A stretch of 64,000 nt of DNA from Pseudomonas wadenswilerensis (GTDB taxonomy: Bacteria > Pseudomonadota > Gammaproteobacteria > Pseudomonadales > Pseudomonadaceae): NCBI RefSeq assembly GCF_900497695.1, contig NZ_UIDD01000012.1:64501-128500 (forward strand), given 5' to 3'. This document shows positions 57,494 through 64,000 of this stretch, one piece after another; within the stretch, counting starts at the first letter, position 1; each line of letters opens with the position of its first letter. The notes beneath the pieces were generated by a model. That model saw only the letters and a program-made list of their open reading frames with translations. It did no database searches and was not told the DNA's origin. Position numbers and translations under genes: made by a program.

Positions 57494-57570
57494 CATCGCC
57501 GGCAAGGCCGGCTCCCACAGAGATCACTGACCCCACCGAAGTCCTGTGGGAGCTGGCCTTGCCAGCGATG
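57494..57570. repeat. REP pair (inverted)
   Basis: CATCGCCGGCAAGGCCGGCT and a mate ending in GCCAGCGATG, after the TetR gene. The sequence is almost the same as the pair at 1034-1107. Confidence 0.93.
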
Positions 57571-57641
57571 AGGCCGGCAAAGTCGCCGCCGTTTCCTGCT
57601 ACCATTGCGCGCAAACGCACCGACCGCGACGAACTTTTTCC

Positions 57642-58751
57642 ATGCCCGACCTTCGTACTGCCCAGCCTGAACTGCCCGCCCTGCTCGCCGAGGTCCAGAC
57701 GCACTTTGACCAGCGCATCGTGCCGCTGTGGCAAGGCCCGGGCTGGAATGCAGACATGGCCCTGCCCTTCGAAGCCCTCGACCCACAGCAGCAACCCATG
57801 CCGGTGCAGCGCTACCGGGCCATGGCCTGCGCACGCCAGCTGTACCTGTTCAGCAGCCGTATCGAGCAGCCCGGCGCCAGCGAGCGCGCCGCGGCTCTGT
57901 TTCGCTCCTTGCAGCGGCACTTCCATGATGCCGAGCACGGCGGCTGGTTCTACAGCATCGATGCCCAGGGCAAGCCGCTGGACCGACGCAAGGACCTCTA
58001 CACCCACGCCTTTATCGTCTTCGCCTGCGCGCATTACTGGGGCAAGGTCCGCGAGCCGCTGGTCGAGTCGACCCTCAACGCTGCGCTGGAAGTGGTGGCC
58101 GTGCAGTTCGCCCGTGATGACGGCCTGTACGAGGCGAGCCTTGGCGAAGACTGGTCGGACCTGGCCAGCGGCCCGCTGCAGAACCCGCTGATGCACCTAG
58201 CCGAAGCCTTCCTCGCCACCCTGTCGGTGCGTGACGATGAAACTGTTCAGCAAGCGCTGGAAACCCTGGCAGCGGCCATGCAGACGCACTTCATCGACCC
58301 TGAACACGGGGTGATGCTGGAAAAGCCGCGCGGGGCTGTGGATAACTGGTTCGAACCGGGTCACCAGTTCGAATGGTTCTACTTGCTGGAGTCTTCGCCG
58401 CTGTTACGCGGTGGCGAGTTGCATGGGTCGCTCAGCCGGGCATTCGCCTATGCCGAACACTGCGGCGTGAAAGACACGGCGGTGCTGGCAATGCTCAGCG
58501 CCGATGGCCAGGTGCGCGACGCAACCCAGCGCATCTGGGCCCAGGCCGAATACCTGCGCGCCCTGACCTTGCGCCCGGCGAGCGCCGCCACGGTGCTGGC
58601 CCAGTTCAAGGCGCTGCAGCAGAATTTCCTGCATGCCGGAGGCTGGTATGAGTGCCGGGATGCCAATGGCAAGGTCAGCCGCTTCGATATGCCGTCGACT
58701 ACGCCTTACCATCTGGCGACTTGCCTGGAAGGGCTGCAGCGTCAGCTTTGA
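57642..58751 (+). CDS. AGE family epimerase/isomerase
   Basis: Cytosolic (alpha/alpha)6-barrel enzyme of 369 residues from the N-acylglucosamine 2-epimerase family, which includes mannose isomerases and sulfoquinovose-pathway YihS. Likely active-site segments are GGWFYSIDAQGKPLDRRKDLYTHAF, NPLMHLAEAFLA, WFEPGHQFEWFYLL and the late RIWAQAEYLRAL. The conserved histidines in these segments serve as acid/base in the family. Aldose-ketose isomerisation of mannose or a related sugar is most likely; the exact substrate is not shown. I chose the ATG at 57642, beyond the REP element. Confidence 0.85.
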   Translation: MPDLRTAQPELPALLAEVQTHFDQRIVPLWQGPGWNADMALPFEALDPQQQPMPVQRYRAMACARQLYLFSSRIEQPGASERAAALFRSLQRHFHDAEHGGWFYSIDAQGKPLDRRKDLYTHAFIVFACAHYWGKVREPLVESTLNAALEVVAVQFARDDGLYEASLGEDWSDLASGPLQNPLMHLAEAFLATLSVRDDETVQQALETLAAAMQTHFIDPEHGVMLEKPRGAVDNWFEPGHQFEWFYLLESSPLLRGGELHGSLSRAFAYAEHCGVKDTAVLAMLSADGQVRDATQRIWAQAEYLRALTLRPASAATVLAQFKALQQNFLHAGGWYECRDANGKVSRFDMPSTTPYHLATCLEGLQRQL

Positions 58752-58754
58752 CGC

Positions 58755-58827
58755 TATCGCCGGCAAGGCCGGCTCCCGCAATGGCCCTGGTGGCCTGAAA
58801 TCCGTGTGGGAGCTGGCTTGCCAGCGA
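58755..58827. repeat. REP pair (inverted)
   Basis: TATCGCCGGCAAGGCCGGCT and a mate ending in TTGCCAGCGA, between the convergent AGE and SDR genes. Confidence 0.92.
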
Positions 58828-58834
58828 GAGGCCC

Positions 58835-60278
<1,444 letters not shown>

Positions 60279-60991
60279 TCAGTGCCCGCCCAGATAGGCG
60301 TTACGCACCTCCTCGTTGACCAACAGCTCCTTGCCCGTGCCGGTCATACGGATATGGCCGTTGACCATCACGTAGGCGCGGTCCGAGAGTTTCAGCGCAT
60401 GGTTGGCGTTCTGCTCCACCAGGAAGATGGTCATGCCGGTCTGCGCCAGCTCACGCAAGGTGGAAAAGATCTGCTTGACCACAATCGGTGCCAGGCCCAG
60501 CGACGGCTCATCGAGCAGCAGCAACTTGGGCCGGCTCATCAGCGCCCGGGCGATGGCGAGCATTTGCTGCTCGCCGCCGGACATGGTCATGGCGCGCTGG
60601 TTGCGCCGCTCTTTGAGCCGCGGGAACAGCTCGAACATACGCTGCATGTCCTCGCTGGCGAACTTGTCGCCAATGGGGATGGTGCCCATCATCAGGTTCT
60701 CTTCCACCGACATATCGGGGAACACCCGGCGGCCTTCCGGCGACTGGGCAATACCGTTGGAAGCGATGTAGTGCGATGACTTGTGGGTAATGTCGGTGCC
60801 ACGGTAGATGATCTGCCCGGCCGCTGCCCGCGGCTGGCCGAAGATCGACATCAGCAGGGTCGACTTGCCGGCGCCGTTGGAGCCGATCAGGCTCACCGTT
60901 TCACCTTCATCGATGTGCAGCGAGACTTTCTTCAGGGCCTGGATCGGCCCGTAGAACACGTCGATCTCTTTCAGTTCGAGGATCGGTGTAC

Positions 60992-60995
<4 letters not shown>
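60279..60995 (-). CDS. livF: branched-chain amino acid ABC transporter ATP-binding protein LivF
   Basis: Second ATPase of the high-affinity Leu/Ile/Val importer, 238 residues. Walker A GSNGAGKSTLL, the signature MSGGEQQMLAIARAL and Walker B LLLLDEPSLGLAP are intact; the GLAP ending is typical of LivF. The ATGA overlap with livG shows coupling. It is the last gene of the minus-strand livHMGF block and is followed by a strong terminator. It differs clearly from UrtE at the other locus. Confidence 0.95.
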
Positions 60996-61863
<868 letters not shown>

Positions 61864-61867
<4 letters not shown>

Positions 61868-63147
61868 GGCGCCACTCCTTTACGCGGGACTACACCGGTA
61901 CGGCTGATGCGAATCAGGCCGCGCGGTCTCCAGATCATCATCAACACCATCAGCACGCCGAACAGCAGCACCCGGTATTCGGAGAAGCTGCGCAGCAGTT
62001 CCGGCGCCACCGTCAGCACGAACGCGGCGATCACCACGCCGACGGTCGAGCCCATGCCGCCGAGCACGACAATGGCGAGGATCAGCGCCGACTCGAAAAA
62101 GGTGAACGACGACGGGTTGACGAAACCCTGGTAACTGGCAAAGAACACCCCGGCAAGGCCGGCGGTGGAGGCGCCGAGGGTGAAGGCCGAGAGTTTCACC
62201 AACACATGATTCAAGCCCATGGAGCGGCAGGCGATCTCATCTTCGCGCAACGCTTCCCAGGCGCGGCCGACCGGCATGCGGGTCAGCCGGTGCTTGATGT
62301 ACAGCACCGCCAGCACCACCAGGAACAGCACGATGTAGATGAACAGGAATTTCACATTGGGGTTGTAGGCGATGCCGAAAAACTCATGGAAAGGCACCCC
62401 GCCGTCCTTGGCCCGGCGGCCAAACTCCAGGCCCATGAACGTTGGCGACGGCACCGGCATGCCATTGGGGCCACCGGTAAACGACAACCAGTTGTTCAGT
62501 ATCAGCCGGATGATTTCGCCAAAGCCCAGGGTGACGATGGCCAGGTAGTCGCCATGCATCCTCAGCACCGGAAAGCCCAATATGCACCCGGCCAGCGCCG
62601 CCGCGATCGCCGCCAGTGGCAACACAGTCCAGAAGCCCAGGCCCAGGTACTGGTAACCCAGGGCCAGGCCATAGGCGCCGATGGCGTAGAAGGCCACGTA
62701 GCCCAGGTCGAGCAGGCCGGCAAGGCCCACCACGATGTTCAGGCCCAGGCCCAGCAGCACGTAGATCAGGCCGAGGATGACCACGGTCAGCAGGTACTTG
62801 TTGGCGAAGAACGGAAAGACGATGGCAATCACGATCAGTGCCGGGATGATCCAGCGCAGCCGCGATTTGTAGTCTGGCGCCAGCACGTGCACGCCGGAGC
62901 CGCTGCCCTCGAAGCCCTGGAGGATCGACTGGCCCTTGGGTGTCTGCAGGAACAAGCTGAGCAAGAAACGCCCGGCCATGACCCCGGCCACCAGCCAGGC
63001 AACGCGGGTGGGTTCAAGGTTGAAGCTGTAGCCGTCGAGCACCACGCCGACGATGGGCCCGAATACGATCAGGGAAATCAGCCCGGCGAGAATCGCATCG
63101 ATCAGGCTGCGCTTGATATCGAATGTAGTTGTATTGGCAGCAGACAT
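61864..63147 (-). CDS. livM: branched-chain amino acid ABC transporter permease LivM
   Basis: LivM/BraE permease of 427 residues, with an N-terminal extension of about 100 residues that includes two or three extra helices (IDAILAGLISLIVFGPIVG), as is usual in Pseudomonas. The conserved GLAGLLDLGYVAFYAIGAYG and the ATPase-contact loop GRAWEALREDEIACRSMGLN are present. It starts two bases after the livH stop and overlaps livG by four. Confidence 0.95.
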
Positions 63148-63149
63148 AC

Positions 63150-64000
63150 TTACACCTTCGCCACGAGTGGGCGACCCAGCAGGCCTTGGGGACGGAAGAT
63201 CAGAATCAGCACCAGCAGCGAGAAGCTGAACACGTCCTTGTAGTCGGAGTTGATCAGCCCGGAGAACAACGACTCGGAAATCCCGAGGATGATCCCGCCG
63301 AGCATGGCGCCCGGTAATGAGCCGATGCCACCGAGGACCGCAGCGGTGAAGGCCTTGATGCCGATGATGAAGCCGGCATAGAAGTCGAAGGTGCCATAGT
63401 TCATGGTGATCAGCACGCCGGCCAGGGCCGCCATGACTGCACCGATGACAAACACATAGGAGATCACCCGGTCAGTGTTGATACCGAGGATCGAGGCCAT
63501 CTTGCGATCCTGCTGGGTGGCCCGGCACATGCGCCCGAGCTTGGTGAACTTGATGATGTAGGTGAGTGCGGCCATGCCGACGAAGGCTGCCACCAGGATG
63601 AAGATCTTGGTGTAGGTCAGTTGGACGAATCCGGTGCCCACCTCGACGCGCCAGGCGCCTTCGAGCAGGGTCGGTACGCCTTGCTGGCGTGCGCCCTGGC
63701 TGATCTGCGCGTAGTTCTGCAGGATCAGCGAGATGCCGATGGCACTGATCAGCGGCGCCAGGCGGGTGGAGTTACGCAGGGGTTTGTAGGCGATGCGTTC
63801 GATGGTCCAGCCGTAGACACCGGTGACCACCACCGTGAAGATCAGCGTCCCGAGCATCAGCAAGGGGAAGGATTCGATACCGAAATACGCCAGCAATGCC
63901 AGGCTGATTGCCGCGAGATACGCGGAAATCATATACACCTCGCCGTGCGCGAAGTTGATCATGCCGATAATGCCATAGACCATTGTGTAGCCGATGGCGA
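63150..64000 (-). CDS. livH: branched-chain amino acid ABC transporter permease LivH (5' end outside window)
   Basis: LivH/BraD permease. The gene runs off the right edge; the frame stays open through 64000, and about two dozen N-terminal residues are missing by comparison with the usual 307. The visible start, AIGYTMVYGIIGMINFAHGE, is the conserved beginning of the second helix. The ATPase-contact loop reads GRMCRATQQDRKMASILGIN, and GGIGSLPGAMLGGIILGI follows. The ATG at 63983 is internal and is not the real start. The binding-protein gene, normally upstream, must lie outside the window. Confidence 0.95.
   Translation of the reverse strand, partial: AIGYTMVYGIIGMINFAHGEVYMISAYLAAISLALLAYFGIESFPLLMLGTLIFTVVVTGVYGWTIERIAYKPLRNSTRLAPLISAIGISLILQNYAQISQGARQQGVPTLLEGAWRVEVGTGFVQLTYTKIFILVAAFVGMAALTYIIKFTKLGRMCRATQQDRKMASILGINTDRVISYVFVIGAVMAALAGVLITMNYGTFDFYAGFIIGIKAFTAAVLGGIGSLPGAMLGGIILGISESLFSGLINSDYKDVFSFSLLVLILIFRPQGLLGRPLVAKV

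Overview
The window is GC-rich, almost fully coding DNA from a fluorescent Pseudomonas, most likely of the P. putida group. This rests on protein similarity recalled from memory (Fis, PurH and CycA are near-identical to known sequences), on the gene order accB-accC-prmA-dusB-fis-purH-purD-retS, and on many REP palindromes of the P. putida type between genes. No rRNA, tRNA, CRISPR array, insertion sequence or prophage was seen. The first gene (chemoreceptor) and the last (livH) run off the window.

Layout. 1-15.5 kb is housekeeping: a chemoreceptor C-terminus, dsbD, aroQ, accBC, prmA, a zinc-ribbon membrane protein, dusB-fis, purH, purD and the hybrid sensor kinase retS. 15.5-18.2 kb holds a MarC protein and then, on the minus strand, three adjacent unknown genes that look like diverged tandem paralogues. 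Their first start codon lies inside a nested palindrome. This is the strongest candidate for an undescribed system. 18.2-25.8 kb is a divergent cobalamin cluster: cobG-cobH-cobI-[cbiG-cobJ fusion] leftward and cobL-cbiD-cobK rightward. It mixes the aerobic enzyme CobG with the anaerobic-type enzyme CbiD.

25.9-35.1 kb carries an nfeD/stomatin pair, then a copper-acquisition group (two DUF2946 proteins around a PCu(A)C chaperone, the TonB receptor OprC and a PepSY membrane protein), then a three-gene FecBCD-type ABC importer of unknown substrate. 35.2-36.6 kb is cycA. 37.4-43.0 kb is the urea importer urtABCDE behind a clear sigma-54 promoter, followed by two GNAT acetyltransferases. 44.2-46.9 kb holds the co-chaperones cbpA-cbpM with a strong sigma-32 promoter, divergent from a YegD-type Hsp70.

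47-59.6 kb is mixed: an AI-2E family permease, an unknown lipoprotein, small membrane and PsiF proteins, an AraC regulator divergent from an EamA exporter, a cytoplasmic-looking relative of secreted lipases, an OsmE-type lipoprotein, a ferritin-like protein, an AsmA protein, a small secreted protein made of AEGG(S/A)DR repeats, a DesT/FabR-type regulator, an AGE-family sugar isomerase and an SDR. A 676-bp gene-free stretch at 59.6-60.3 kb contains DnaA-box-like sites in imperfect repeats. The window ends with the branched-chain amino acid importer livHMGF on the minus strand.
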